Assembly: GCA_023055505.1 (NCBI GenBank)
Contig: JALIRH010000010.1
Coordinates: 1,675,501 to 1,739,500, forward strand
Direction of reading: 5' to 3'
DNA length: 64,000 nucleotides
Origin: Callipepla californica brunnescens
Lineage: Eukaryota; Chordata; Aves; Galliformes; Odontophoridae
Positions 63,722 through 64,000 of this stretch are shown here, piece after piece (the first letter of the stretch is position 1; each line of letters opens with the position of its first letter). The notes beneath the pieces were generated by a model. That model searched no databases and had not been told where the DNA came from. It saw only the letters and a list, made by a program, of their open reading frames with translations. The translations under genes and the position numbers were made by a program.

Positions 63722-64000
63722 GTGAGATGTCTATTTAAGGATGATTTTCATATTTGTCTGTTTATTATTTACTATAATGAATAACATTTATACATGTATT
63801 AGATGCTGACGCATGCATGTATATGCTTATACATGCATATAAATAAAACAATAGACTAAGAATTGATTTTGAAAGGTATTGCTAAAGAGGACTTCATGCT
63901 GGTATAAGTAGGCTTGACACTATAAGTTTTCAGTAACTTGTGAAAAGAAGCTGAGTATGTAGTCATGTGATGAAAGGCCAAATAATTCTGCAATGAATTG

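Overview
This is nuclear DNA from a bird, probably a chicken-like galliform. The evidence is CR1 LINE tails (the clearest at about 50,625-50,986, ending in ATTCTGTG ATTCTATG), AT-rich introns, compact CpG-island promoters, and protein-coding exons that match vertebrate genes closely but not identically. The species call is inference; the gene calls rest on exon-by-exon translation with GT/AG splice sites and matching reading phases.

Four genes are present in the order DYNC1I2 (-), CYBRD1 (-), DCAF17 (-), METTL8 (+). This is the mirror image of the order on human chromosome 2q31, so it is a conserved vertebrate block. From left to right: the 5' end of DYNC1I2 (dynein intermediate chain 2; untranslated exon 1 and the first two coding exons, 1,781 to about 4,780, the rest lying off the left edge); an AT-rich intergenic stretch of roughly 22 kb (4,843-27,243) holding old CR1 pieces, one GC-richer block at about 7,130-7,330 and one unexplained 181-codon open frame; complete CYBRD1 (four coding exons, 283 aa, 27,244-36,192); a 3 kb gap; complete DCAF17 (14 coding exons, 543 aa, 39,266-56,535); a CpG island shared by divergent DCAF17 and METTL8; and the METTL8 5' region, with one coding exon at 63,576-63,721 and the rest beyond the right edge.

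The genes do not form a functional pathway. They are dynein cargo transport, trans-membrane ferric/ascorbate redox, a CUL4-DDB1 adaptor and mitochondrial tRNA methylation. Only DCAF17 and METTL8 are plausibly co-regulated, through one bidirectional promoter. I found no tRNA, rRNA, CRISPR, intact transposon or intact provirus, and no convincing new system. The most useful second looks are three CTCF-like sites, ZNF143/THAP11-like sites in two CpG promoters, the unidentified 7.2 kb block, the 181-codon frame, and the basic C-terminal extension of DCAF17.
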